DNA of 51,373 bases, taken from Paracoccaceae bacterium (GTDB taxonomy: Bacteria > Pseudomonadota > Alphaproteobacteria > Rhodobacterales > Rhodobacteraceae). This document shows, in pieces, positions 27,248 through 35,750 of the stretch; the first letter of the stretch is position 1; each line of letters starts with the position of its first letter. Where the stretch lies: NCBI GenBank assembly GCA_026710155.1, contig JAPORQ010000048.1, positions 1-51,373 on the forward strand, read 5' to 3'. The notes beneath the pieces were generated by a model. That model was not told the origin of the DNA. It saw only the letters and a program-made list of their open reading frames with translations, and searched no databases. The position numbers were made by a program, and so were the translations under genes.

Positions 27248-29686
27248 ATGACCAACCTGGAATACCTTGAAGGATTAAACACGGCACAACGGGAAGCCGT
27301 CAATCATTTGGACGGTCCACTGTTGATTGTAGCAGGGGCCGGAACAGGCAAAACCCGAACACTTGTCACAAGATTGGCTCACATCATTAATTTGGGATTG
27401 GCTCGGCCTTATGAGATTTTGGCAGTAACATTTACCAACAAGGCCGCCAGTGAATTGAAGCACAGAATACATTCCCTGGTAGAAACCGATTCCCTAGAGT
27501 TATCCTGGGTGGGTACTTTCCATTCGATGGCTGCCAAAATACTGAAAATTGAAGCTGAAAGGATAGGTCTCAACAGCAATTACACCATACTTGATGACAA
27601 TGATCAAAACAAGATCATCAAGGATTTGCTCAAATCAAGAAATATCACTCCTGATCAAATTCCTCCTAGAATGCTGATTGGGCAAATCAATAAATGGAAG
27701 AATGATGCAAAAACGCCATCCAACTTATCAAGGCAGGATAAGGAATTGTTCCAGGATCAGGCAGAAGATCTCTACCAATCATATCAAAGGGAGTTGCTCC
27801 ATTCCAATTGTGTGGATTTCGGTGATCTGTTGCTTCATGTTGTCACCCTTTTTACTAATCAGGTGGATGTGCTGAAAACCTATCAGAATAAATTCTATTA
27901 CATTCTGGTTGATGAGTATCAGGATACAAATATCTGCCAATATCACATGCTGAGGCTTTTGACCCAAAGCAACAAAAATATCTGTTGTGTAGGAGATGAT
28001 GATCAGGCCATCTACAGTTGGAGGGGAGCCAGACCCCAGATAATGTTGAATTTCTCCGAACATTACAAGGATGCCAAGATTGTCAAGCTTGAAGAGAATT
28101 ATCGCTCAACCAAGCATATACTTGGTGCCGGAGTTGGTCTTATCCAGCATAACCTTATGCGACACGACAAATCACTTCGGGTTGGATTGCCAAATACGGA
28201 TCAGGCCATCAAGGTTAGGGTTCATGCGTTTGATGAGTTGTTTGCCGAGGCAAGGTTTATTGGGAATGCCATAAGGAAATTGAACACAGCCGGAATAAAG
28301 GGAAGGAAATTCAGCTATTCAGAAATTGCGGTGGCAGCCAGAACATGGGCTGCAACTGCAGATATAGAAGAAAGATTTTTTGATTTGAATATTCCCTACA
28401 GAGTGATTGGTGGTCCAAAGTTTTTTGATCGCAAGGAAATCAAGGATGTTTTGGGTTATCTGAAGGTATGTCATAACCCACTGGATAATTTCAGTTTTGG
28501 AAGGGTAATCAACACCCCAACAAGAGGAATAGGTAAGGTAACCCATCAAAAAATTACCCATTATGCCTCAGAACACAATATCTCGCATCTGGAAGCAGCA
28601 CGAAAAATGGTATTGGATAAAGGCCTTGCTTCAACATCTTTGTCCAAATTGGGAAAATTTCTGGCACTTCTGGATGAAGGTTCAGGAAAATTGAATGACC
28701 CTGCTCTATTGTTGGGCAATTCCATTAACACCCTCGTATCTGAAATTGGATACAGGGATTATCTGGTGAAGAACTATCCGGAGAATTTTGAAGAGCGAAT
28801 TGAAAATGTTGAAAAACTGTCTGATATAGCCGGGCGCTATGACACACTAGGCAGTTTTATTGAGCAGGCGGGATTGATGAATGCTGAAGAAGACCCCGAT
28901 GATCATTCCAAGGATCAAGTGTCCCTGATGACCTTGCATGCCTGCAAGGGTTCGGAATATCCTGTAATGTATCTCATTGGATGGTATGAGGGTGGACTTC
29001 CTTCAATCCGGAATATCGAAGAACAACATCAGGAAATTTCTCCTTCTGTATATCAGTTGGCGATGAAGCTTTTGTACAATCCACCCAAATCCACCCGTGA
29101 AAGTAGGAGATTTCTAAATTCGGCAAAGTTTGTAATTGAGGAAAAGCCGGAGGTGAATTCAGATAGGAACAACTTGGGTAAAAAGCTGGCGAAAATGATC
29201 CTTGGGGGGAATGGAATTAAATTCTCCAAGGAGGAGGAATCCCTCGCGAAAAAGATCACAACATCTGAAGCAATTGAAGAAGAAAGGCGGTTGGCGCATG
29301 TTGGCATTACCAGAGCAAAGGAACTTTGTGTCATTTCCTACAACCAAGTAATCAGGTTCAGGGGACAATTGATTCCCGGTTTGCTTCCCTCCAGGTTTAT
29401 CAATGAGTTGCCCGATGCTGATGTCGAACATTATGTCAATGAAAGGGTGGTCTCAAGGACATCTGTCAGCAATCAATTCCCACCCCCCAAAAAAGCAACT
29501 CAAAATGGAAGGAAATCATTTGCTCCCGAAGCAGAAAGAATCAATTCAATCGTGGAAGGAGACCGGGTGTTGCACAAGGTTTTTGGTAAAGGTTCGGTAA
29601 TAGCCAGCAGCAATAATCGGTTGTTGATCAAGTTCGACAACAAGCAGGAAAAATTGATATTGAATGATTATGTGACGCTTCTGTGA
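27248..29686 (+). CDS. UvrD/PcrA-family ATP-dependent DNA helicase
   Basis: The 812-residue superfamily 1A helicase unwinds DNA 3' to 5' in repair. Motif I is AGAGTGKT (residues 29-36), motif II DEYQDTN, motif III GDDDQAIYSWRGA, motif IV LEENYRST and motif VI VGITRAKE. Two features are odd. Motif V reads TLHACKGSEYP where TLHAAKGLEF is usual. About 80 residues (roughly 590-672) are inserted between YEGGLPSIRNIEE and AIEEERRLAHVGITRA, where relatives have only a short loop. The C-terminal domain (HKVFGKGSVIASSNNRLLIK) is the normal UvrD/PcrA Tudor-like end. The gene is otherwise intact. Confidence 0.92.
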   Translation: MTNLEYLEGLNTAQREAVNHLDGPLLIVAGAGTGKTRTLVTRLAHIINLGLARPYEILAVTFTNKAASELKHRIHSLVETDSLELSWVGTFHSMAAKILKIEAERIGLNSNYTILDDNDQNKIIKDLLKSRNITPDQIPPRMLIGQINKWKNDAKTPSNLSRQDKELFQDQAEDLYQSYQRELLHSNCVDFGDLLLHVVTLFTNQVDVLKTYQNKFYYILVDEYQDTNICQYHMLRLLTQSNKNICCVGDDDQAIYSWRGARPQIMLNFSEHYKDAKIVKLEENYRSTKHILGAGVGLIQHNLMRHDKSLRVGLPNTDQAIKVRVHAFDELFAEARFIGNAIRKLNTAGIKGRKFSYSEIAVAARTWAATADIEERFFDLNIPYRVIGGPKFFDRKEIKDVLGYLKVCHNPLDNFSFGRVINTPTRGIGKVTHQKITHYASEHNISHLEAARKMVLDKGLASTSLSKLGKFLALLDEGSGKLNDPALLLGNSINTLVSEIGYRDYLVKNYPENFEERIENVEKLSDIAGRYDTLGSFIEQAGLMNAEEDPDDHSKDQVSLMTLHACKGSEYPVMYLIGWYEGGLPSIRNIEEQHQEISPSVYQLAMKLLYNPPKSTRESRRFLNSAKFVIEEKPEVNSDRNNLGKKLAKMILGGNGIKFSKEEESLAKKITTSEAIEEERRLAHVGITRAKELCVISYNQVIRFRGQLIPGLLPSRFINELPDADVEHYVNERVVSRTSVSNQFPPPKKATQNGRKSFAPEAERINSIVEGDRVLHKVFGKGSVIASSNNRLLIKFDNKQEKLILNDYVTLL

Positions 29687-29704
29687 AAAATGGGATGGGG
29701 TAGA

Positions 29705-29734
29705 TTCGGAAACACCTTGGCAGGTGTTTCCGAA
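29705..29734. terminator. Perfect 13-bp hairpin between convergent genes
   Basis: TTCGGAAACACCT-tggc-AGGTGTTTCCGAA forms a perfect 13-pair stem with a 4-base loop. It lies 18 bases after the helicase stop and 10 bases beyond the end of the convergent DUF1127 gene, so it may end transcripts from both sides. There is no T run on either strand, so intrinsic termination would be atypical; it could instead stabilise 3' ends. Confidence 0.6.
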
Positions 29735-29744
29735 GAGAAGGAAA

Positions 29745-29960
29745 TTACTTGTTAAAGCAAGTTTTACGGGTGATGGATTCCAGCTCGTATCTGCTGATTC
29801 CGATATCTTCCAATTCCCTGTTAGAAAGAACCGAGAGTTCCTTGATGGTGCGTCTGTAAACCTTGTATTGTTTCCATTTAGTTTCCAGGGCCTTCTTGTA
29901 GGTCCCAAGAATATGGTACAAATTCACGGTGGGCAAGGATACATTATCAAGAATAGCCAT
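29745..29960 (-). CDS. DUF1127 domain protein
   Basis: A 71-residue protein whose C-terminal half YRRTIKELSVLSNRELEDIG followed by ISRYELES is the DUF1127 (YjiS-like) signature. A good site, AAGGAGT, lies 7 bases before the ATG. Small arginine-rich DUF1127 proteins bind RNA in some Alphaproteobacteria and affect phosphate or carbon metabolism and RNA turnover; the role here is unknown. It is transcribed divergently from mrp. Confidence 0.9.
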   Translation of the reverse strand: MAILDNVSLPTVNLYHILGTYKKALETKWKQYKVYRRTIKELSVLSNRELEDIGISRYELESITRKTCFNK

Positions 29961-30170
29961 TTTATTTACTCCTTAAAATACAAGAGGTTGTTGTGTAAAA
30001 CATTTGAGGGAAATATTGTGATTTGTTTTGCCAACTCAACATCAGTTTTTGCAATCCCAAATTGCATTGGGTGCAATGCTCAAACACCAACCTTTTTGTA
30101 TTCTGGAAATCGTCTTTTTGGTTAAATATCTATGTAGGAACACTATATTCATTCACTGGATAAATTCGAA

Positions 30171-31235
30171 ATGTCAGTCACAAAAGAAACCATCCTAAAT
30201 GAGCTCTCGAGGATTACAGTCCCTGAGGGTAATATTGTTGATCTGAATATGGTCAAGGCACTGGTAATTGATCAGGGTAATGTTAGTTTTGTCCTTGAAG
30301 TTCCCCCCGATAAGGGAATGCGTATGGAACCGGTCAGAGAATCCGCCGTAAGGATTTTGGAACAGCTTACAGGTGTAGATAAAGTCTCGGTTGTTATGAC
30401 TGCCCATTCGGAAAAGGCATCAAAACCAGCCGAGAAGGGTCCGCCACCTGATCTGAAATTGGGTGGGCATCCCCGCCAGGAAACAAATCTGACCAATCTG
30501 GAGGGTGTAAGGAAAATCGTTGCTGTTGCCTCGGGCAAGGGGGGTGTCGGCAAATCCACCGTTTCCCTCAATCTAGCGGTTTCGCTGGTTAAGTTGGGGT
30601 ATAAAGTTGGTTTGCTTGATGCAGACATACATGGACCTTCATTACCCATGATGACAGGAATGTCTTCCAAACCATATTCACCGGACGGGAAAACCATAAT
30701 TCCTTTGGAGGTTTTTGGAATCAAGGTCATGTCAATTGGTTTCCTGCTGCCAAAGGAAGAGGCGATAATCTGGCGAGGTCCAATGTTGATGGGTGCCTTG
30801 CAACAAATGCTGCAGCAGGTAAAATGGGGTCAATTGGATATAATTCTGGTTGACTTGCCACCAGGAACGGGCGATGTTCAATTGACGCTATGCCAAAGGT
30901 TTCCCCTGACTGGTGCAATTATCGTTTGTACACCACAGGATTTGGCCCTGGCAGATGCAAGAAGGGCGATAACCATGTTTCAAAAACTCAACTCGCCGAT
31001 TTTGGGTATAGTTGAGAACATGTCCTATTATTCATGCCCTAAATGTAATAACAGGGATTTTGTTTTTGGCAGGAATGGCGCCCGCCAGGAGGCACGCAAA
31101 CTGGAGCTGCCTTTCCTTGGTGAAATTCCCTTGGAGATGTCAATCCGAAAAGGTGGTGATGATGGAAAACCCATTGCCTTGAATCCTGGCGAAACAGCAG
31201 ATGTCTTTGCCTTAATTGGTGAATTGATAATTTAA
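30171..31235 (+). CDS. mrp: Mrp/ApbC-type iron-sulfur carrier ATPase
   Basis: The 354-residue P-loop protein has an N-terminal MIP18/DUF59 domain (about residues 5-80), the deviant Walker A SGKGGVGKST (near 122-130), LLDADIHGPSLPMM, DLPPGTGDVQLTLCQ and the CPKC pair (near 285) that holds a bridging Fe-S cluster in the dimer. It carries and transfers Fe-S clusters to target proteins in the cytoplasm. The gene is single, divergent from DUF1127. Confidence 0.95.
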   Translation: MSVTKETILNELSRITVPEGNIVDLNMVKALVIDQGNVSFVLEVPPDKGMRMEPVRESAVRILEQLTGVDKVSVVMTAHSEKASKPAEKGPPPDLKLGGHPRQETNLTNLEGVRKIVAVASGKGGVGKSTVSLNLAVSLVKLGYKVGLLDADIHGPSLPMMTGMSSKPYSPDGKTIIPLEVFGIKVMSIGFLLPKEEAIIWRGPMLMGALQQMLQQVKWGQLDIILVDLPPGTGDVQLTLCQRFPLTGAIIVCTPQDLALADARRAITMFQKLNSPILGIVENMSYYSCPKCNNRDFVFGRNGARQEARKLELPFLGEIPLEMSIRKGGDDGKPIALNPGETADVFALIGELII

Positions 31236-31326
31236 TGTAACTATTCAGAAACCAGATTTGCTGATATGTTGTCATTTTGAAGGCCAAGAGCACTTATTCG
31301 ATGGGAATTAAAGGGCCAGAGATTGA

Positions 31327-31437
31327 GCGTCTTCTTCTGGAGTAAATGCGATTGAGGGATGTGGACCACATGTATGTGAAGCCAAGCGGTATAGAGTTGT
31401 CGCAGTGCGGGCATTTTCAACAAGAATTGAAGTGGAT
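31327..31437 (+). pseudogene. Remnant of a HicA-like toxin gene
   Basis: One frame reads SGVNAIEGCGPHVCEAKRYR then VVAVRAFSTRIEV. This resembles the C-terminal part of a HicA-type toxin family (pattern NGV-A-FHRPHP-EAKRY-V-AVR-FL). Upstream in this frame a TGA occurs at 31324-31326 and the N-terminal part survives only as scraps in other frames. Three bases later begins a HicB-like frame, the order expected for hicAB. The match is from memory of the family, not a search. Confidence 0.45.
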
Positions 31438-31439
31438 TC

Positions 31440-31619
31440 ATGGGCAATACGAGGTCATACAAAGGCTATCTGGCAAGTATCGAATATGACCATAAGGACG
31501 TTATCCTATGCGGGAAACTTGTTTGGCATCTATCTGGCGACTGTACAACTGGTCTTCCCGATTTCTTTCCTGCTGGATTCACACATTTTCCATCAGGTCA
31601 TATTCAAGCTGATTTTTAA
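31440..31619 (+). pseudogene. Remnant of a HicB-like antitoxin gene
   Basis: From ATG 31440 the first 25 codons read SYKGYLASIEYDHKDVILCG KL, very close to the opening of HicB antitoxins (YKGY-ASIEYD--D-IL-GK). After GKLV the reading frame loses the family pattern; a +1 shift gives GIYLATVQLVF and later HIFHQVIFKLIF, faintly like the HicB AFHEAVDDYL helix. The C-terminal DNA-binding part is gone. I read it as a frameshifted, decayed antitoxin. Confidence 0.5.
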
Positions 31620-32095
31620 ATAAGTCAAAGAGTGAAATTATTAACTGGACAGGAATTTCACCGCTGGTTCCGATTAATCCAAAAAAATTTCAAGCTTCAG
31701 AACATTTCCTGTGATTTTTGAAAGCGCCCACAATTTAATTTAATTATTTTTTGAAATTTCATTTTTTCAAAAAAAAATTCTGAAAGTTATTTTCTCAATT
31801 CACAAAAAAATCTCCCTAAATCAATATATAGACAATATATTAAAATATAGCCCATATATAGTTTAAATTAGTGGTATAAAATGGTTTGCATTCCCATAAA
31901 AAACCTGCTATATCCATAATACCCTAACCTTTTCTAGTTGAGTGGTTTGTTGTCATGGCAAGTGGCATTGAGGTAGGCGCAGGTGAGTTACGTAGGAAAC
32001 CGACTTGGGAGGGGTATTAAGGGGGTAGCGGTTAACAAGAATTATAATTCCACGACCGACTACCCCAAATTTATAACGATTTAGGGATTGTTGAA
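31620..32095. promoter_or_regulatory. AT-rich leader region of the dcw cluster
   Basis: About 476 bases upstream of mraZ. From 31680 to 31890 it is extremely AT-rich, with a TTTTTTGAAA/TTTCAAAAAA inverted repeat near 31746-31774 and many TATA-like elements, so it probably contains the main dcw promoter; no single -35/-10 pair is convincing. Near mraZ come G-rich runs (TTGGGAGGGG, AAGGGGGTAG at 32004-32028), which might be MraZ-binding repeats. No rnpB is present. Confidence 0.45.
32022..32066 (+). repeat. Hairpin in the mraZ leader
   Basis: GGGGTAGCGGT (32022-32032) pairs with ACCGACTACCCC (32055-32066), eleven pairs with one bulged A and a 22-base loop. It ends 29 bases before the TTG start of mraZ, so it would sit in the 5' leader and could influence translation or mRNA stability. 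Confidence 0.5.
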
Positions 32096-32587
32096 TTGCT
32101 GACAATTTTTCGTGGGGAAAGCACCCATAAAATGGATCAAAAGGGAAGGGTATCCATACCGGCGGATTATCGCCGGATCATTATTGAGGAAAATGCCAAG
32201 GTCGGAAAGGAGTTGGATCAAAACACCCTGGTGATTGTTTTTGGTGACAACAGGCAGAGCCACCTGGAATGTTATCCATTGACCCTTTCAAGGGAAATTC
32301 ATGAAAACATCAAATCCAAATTTCCAAGGGGTACCCCCAAGCGGGAATTTCTCGACAACTTTTTTGAAACCAAATCAATTGCAGTGCAAATTGACCCAAA
32401 TGGCCGGATGTTATTGCCACAGAATGTTAGAACAAAGGCTGAATTGGGTGCCAATGTATGTTTTGCGGGCAAAGGCGAGAGTTTCCAGATATGGAATCCA
32501 GAGAAATATTCACAAAGGCAAAAGGAACTGGAAGGGATGTTCAGAGACGATGAGGTCATTTCCAATCCTTTGGTATTGCTTGAATGA
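32096..32587 (+). CDS. mraZ: MraZ transcriptional regulator
   Basis: The 163-residue double-AbrB-fold protein represses its own operon in characterised bacteria. The two halves start with FRGESTHKMDQKGRVSIPAD and SIAVQIDPNGRMLLPQNVRT, the paired DNA-binding swapped-hairpin motifs. The start is TTG at 32096 (LTIFRGE), the natural family beginning. It is the first gene of the dcw cluster and lies 9 bases before rsmH. Confidence 0.95.
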   Translation: MLTIFRGESTHKMDQKGRVSIPADYRRIIIEENAKVGKELDQNTLVIVFGDNRQSHLECYPLTLSREIHENIKSKFPRGTPKREFLDNFFETKSIAVQIDPNGRMLLPQNVRTKAELGANVCFAGKGESFQIWNPEKYSQRQKELEGMFRDDEVISNPLVLLE

Positions 32588-32596
32588 ACCTGGAAA

Positions 32597-33598
32597 ATGA
32601 CACAAGACCTGGAACAATTGGGGAATTCCGGCACTCATGTTCCGGTGCTTCTGGAAGGATTTCTAAAAGAGGTTTACCCAATTGAAGGAAATTGGCTTGA
32701 TGGAACCTTTGGTTCAGGAGGTTACTCAAAGGCCTTGATTACTGCGGGGGCCAACAAAGTCATAGCCCTGGATTGCGACCCAGAAGCAAGGAAGCACTAT
32801 TCCAGCCTTCCAAATGAATACTGTGAAAAGATTGTATTTTTGGCAAGCTGGTTTGGTAATTTTGATCAAAAGAGTGAAATCAAGGCATACTGCCCACTCG
32901 ACGGTGTCGTATTTGACCTTGGTGTGTCATCCGCACAGTTCGATCAGGATATACGGGGGTTCTCCTTCAATAAGGATGGACCGCTGGATATGAGAATGTC
33001 ACAAAAGGGTACAACGGCTGCCGAGCTTATAAACCGGTATTCCGAGTCCCAATTGGCCGATTTGTTTTATTTTTATGGCGAGGAAAGGGCAGCAAGAAAA
33101 ATTGCAAGGGGCATTATAAACGAAAGAAAAAACGGGCCAATAACCTCAACGCTTCAGTTGGCAAATCTCATCAAGCGGTTTGTGCCTGTTTCCGGTAAGG
33201 GTAAAATACATCCAGCAACCAAAAGCTTCATGGCGTTGAGATTGGTGGTCAACAGGGAACTGGAACAATTGGAGGAAGGTTTGCAAGCTGCTGCCAGGGT
33301 TTTGAAAGCAGGGGGAATATTGGCAATAGTTACATTTAATTCTCTAGAGGACCGGATTGTAAAATACTTTCTTAATCCCATAGAAGAGAGGAATCGCTAT
33401 TACCCCCTTGAGCATAAGAAACAATTTCCCTTCAAGGTTAAGAATTCCAAGCCGATCAAACCATCAGTCATGGAAATCACTAGCAATCCCCGGGCTCGTT
33501 CGGCAAAATTGAGAGTGGGAATTCGAAACTGTATTGAGGACGAATTGACCATGCCCGAATTGCTGCCAAGGCCCAAGAATAAATTTGTTTGGGTATGA
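32597..33598 (+). CDS. rsmH: 16S rRNA (cytosine-1402-N4)-methyltransferase
   Basis: The 333-residue RsmH (formerly MraW) methylates N4 of C1402 in the ribosomal P site using AdoMet. Family blocks are HVPVLLEGFL, LDGTFGSGGYSKALI, FDLGVSSAQFDQDIRGFSF with DGPLDMRM, and the C-terminal FNSLEDRIVKYF and RARSAKLRVGIR. Length is normal. It overlaps ftsL by ATGA, showing tight coupling. Confidence 0.97.
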   Translation: MTQDLEQLGNSGTHVPVLLEGFLKEVYPIEGNWLDGTFGSGGYSKALITAGANKVIALDCDPEARKHYSSLPNEYCEKIVFLASWFGNFDQKSEIKAYCPLDGVVFDLGVSSAQFDQDIRGFSFNKDGPLDMRMSQKGTTAAELINRYSESQLADLFYFYGEERAARKIARGIINERKNGPITSTLQLANLIKRFVPVSGKGKIHPATKSFMALRLVVNRELEQLEEGLQAAARVLKAGGILAIVTFNSLEDRIVKYFLNPIEERNRYYPLEHKKQFPFKVKNSKPIKPSVMEITSNPRARSAKLRVGIRNCIEDELTMPELLPRPKNKFVWV

Positions 33599-33906
33599 GC
33601 TGGCCGGCTTTTCTTATCTGGTTGTGCCTGACTCTATTGTTGGGATTTGGAACCAATATAGTCAACCAGCAAACCAATGAAGTAAAACATGAAGTCGCAA
33701 AGCTGATAGAAGTCAAGGAATTGAATGACGAAAAATTACAGATATTGGAGATTCAGTGGGTCCATTTGACAAATCCGAAATTTATCAGGGAATTGACCTT
33801 GGAAAACTATGATCTGCTAGGGATGGCACCAGGAACCAATTTTAACTATGGTAGTATTGAGGAATTACCCTATTATGAAGAGTCACAAAATGATGAAAAT
33901 CAATAA
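33595..33906 (+). CDS. ftsL: FtsL-like division protein
   Basis: A 103-residue bitopic protein in the position of ftsL between rsmH and ftsI. One membrane helix (FLIWLCLTLLLGFGTNIV) is followed by a heptad-rich segment (QQTNEVKHEVAKLIEVKELN, DEKLQILEIQW) and HLTNPKFIRELT. The latter resembles the conserved end of the alphaproteobacterial FtsL coiled coil. FtsL helps FtsQ and FtsI activate septal synthesis. The start at 33595 uses the ATGA overlap. Sequence identity in this family is low, so position and topology carry the call. Confidence 0.85.
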   Translation: MSWPAFLIWLCLTLLLGFGTNIVNQQTNEVKHEVAKLIEVKELNDEKLQILEIQWVHLTNPKFIRELTLENYDLLGMAPGTNFNYGSIEELPYYEESQNDENQ

Positions 33907-33986
33907 AAATTCATTTTTGTCGAGCATTTACGATCAACTGATGGACAATTTGTGTTCCGGAAGATCAGGGGCAGGTAAGCAGCAAA

Positions 33987-35750
33987 ATGGCATCATGGAC
34001 AGGTATTAGAAAAAAATATTTTGGAATGGACCCGGTATCAACCAGGCCCATCAGACTGAAGCTTCTGGTATTCTTGATTCTTTTGGCCTTCGTGGCTGTA
34101 GGAATAAGAATAACTTATTTTGCTATTGATCCTGGGCAAAATTCAGTTTCAAGCCCTACCAATAATTTGAAGAAGGTCTTCAATCGAGGGGATATTCTTG
34201 ACAGGAACGGAGTCTTATTGGCCTCGAATTTGCCAGCCTATTCCATCTATGCACACCCGAAGGAAATAGATAAAGACAAGGTGGATGATTTTCTTGATGC
34301 CTTGGAGGCAATCGATCCACCAATCTATTTTGACCGTGACAGGGAAAAACAGAAGTTGCTTTCCGACAAGAATTTTGCCTGGATCCATAAACGAATTTCC
34401 CCTGATCAAAGTCAGAAGGTAAATCAAATCACCATCAAGGGAATCTATACGGGAGAACGAGAGGTTCGTGTTTATCCCAATGGCAGGTTGGCAGCCCATG
34501 TACTCGGCGGGACCAGTTTTGGTGAGGAGCATGTAAACAAGGCTGAAATTATCGGAGTGGCAGGTGTTGAGAAATATTTCAACAACCTTTTGAACAATAA
34601 TGATTCAAGTCGGACAGATCTTGAACTTTCGATTGATATAAGAGCCCAGCAAATCCTCACTGAAATGCTCTGTTTGGGTATTGATGAGTTTAATGCGTTA
34701 GGTGGCAGTGCCATCTTGATGAATGTCCATACCGGTGAAATAATTTCTCTGGTTTCCATTCCCGATTTTGATCCGAATCGAAGGGATGAATTCATTACCA
34801 CTGATGCCAAGGGCGCCGACGATAACAAGTGCATCAATGATAGCAAGAACTCCAACGATGGCAAGAAACTTGATCCACTTTTCAATATGGTCACACAAGG
34901 GATCTACGAACTTGGATCCACTTTCAAGATTTTTTCAGCTGCAATGGCCCTTGACAAAAACCATTACCAGCGGGATTCAATTATCTCAACGCGACCCATT
35001 GAGATCATGGGAAAACAATTCAAGGATTATAGAAATCATCATGAAATGACGGTGATGGAGGCCGTTGCCCGAAGCAAGAATACAGCGGCCATCAGAATGG
35101 CACTTGTTATAGGGAACCAAGCCCAAAGAAAGTTCCTTATGGATTTGGGTTTCGACAAGAAAAGCGATGTCCAACTGCATGAATCCTCTTCTCCTTTGGT
35201 TCCAAGCGAAAAAAATTGGAACGACTTGACCCTGGCAACCGTTTCCTTTGGGCATGGGATGTCAATTACGCCCCTTCACCTTGCATCGGCATATGCCATA
35301 CTGGTTAATGGAGGCTATAAGGTTTATCCAACACTGCTTCGAGCAAATGGCATAGAACAAGGTGAAAGAGTAATTTCCCCCAACACATCCAAGGATGTTG
35401 TATCCTTGTTGCTGAATGTGGTGGAAAACGGGACAGCAAGGGATTCCAGAATCGAGGGTTACCTTGTTGGCGGAAAAACCGGAACCTCTGAAAAGGTAGG
35501 GGCGGATGGAAAATATCTTGAAGATAGGAACTTTGTAATATTTGCATCAGTATTTTCGGGCGAGAAACCAAATTATTCCCTTGTCGTGATGCTGGATGAG
35601 GCTTCTACCGGAGATGGTTCCGATTACGAACGACAGGCAGGACATACAGTTGTTCCATTGACTGGTGAAATAATAGCCAGATTGGGACCGGTTCTGGATG
35701 TAGTTCCCGAAAATCAATCACCTGAATCAAACATATTGGCTTCAAAATGA
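33987..35750 (+). CDS. ftsI: FtsI/PBP3 septal peptidoglycan transpeptidase
   Basis: The 587-residue class B penicillin-binding protein has one N-terminal membrane helix (LKLLVFLILLAFVAVGIRIT), a pedestal domain opening with NRGDILDRNGVLLA, and a transpeptidase domain. Its active-site triad is STFK (311-314), SKN (363-365) and KTGT (497-500). It cross-links septal peptidoglycan with FtsW. Residues about 271-296 form a low-complexity D/N/K-rich insertion before the SxxK motif (ADDNKCINDSKNSNDGKK), where most FtsI proteins are shorter. Its stop overlaps murE by ATGA. Confidence 0.96.
   Translation: MASWTGIRKKYFGMDPVSTRPIRLKLLVFLILLAFVAVGIRITYFAIDPGQNSVSSPTNNLKKVFNRGDILDRNGVLLASNLPAYSIYAHPKEIDKDKVDDFLDALEAIDPPIYFDRDREKQKLLSDKNFAWIHKRISPDQSQKVNQITIKGIYTGEREVRVYPNGRLAAHVLGGTSFGEEHVNKAEIIGVAGVEKYFNNLLNNNDSSRTDLELSIDIRAQQILTEMLCLGIDEFNALGGSAILMNVHTGEIISLVSIPDFDPNRRDEFITTDAKGADDNKCINDSKNSNDGKKLDPLFNMVTQGIYELGSTFKIFSAAMALDKNHYQRDSIISTRPIEIMGKQFKDYRNHHEMTVMEAVARSKNTAAIRMALVIGNQAQRKFLMDLGFDKKSDVQLHESSSPLVPSEKNWNDLTLATVSFGHGMSITPLHLASAYAILVNGGYKVYPTLLRANGIEQGERVISPNTSKDVVSLLLNVVENGTARDSRIEGYLVGGKTGTSEKVGADGKYLEDRNFVIFASVFSGEKPNYSLVVMLDEASTGDGSDYERQAGHTVVPLTGEIIARLGPVLDVVPENQSPESNILASK

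Noticed and set aside
31620-32095. RNase P RNA gene upstream of mraZ
   Set aside because: rnpB can lie near mraZ in relatives, but none of its conserved cores was found on either strand.
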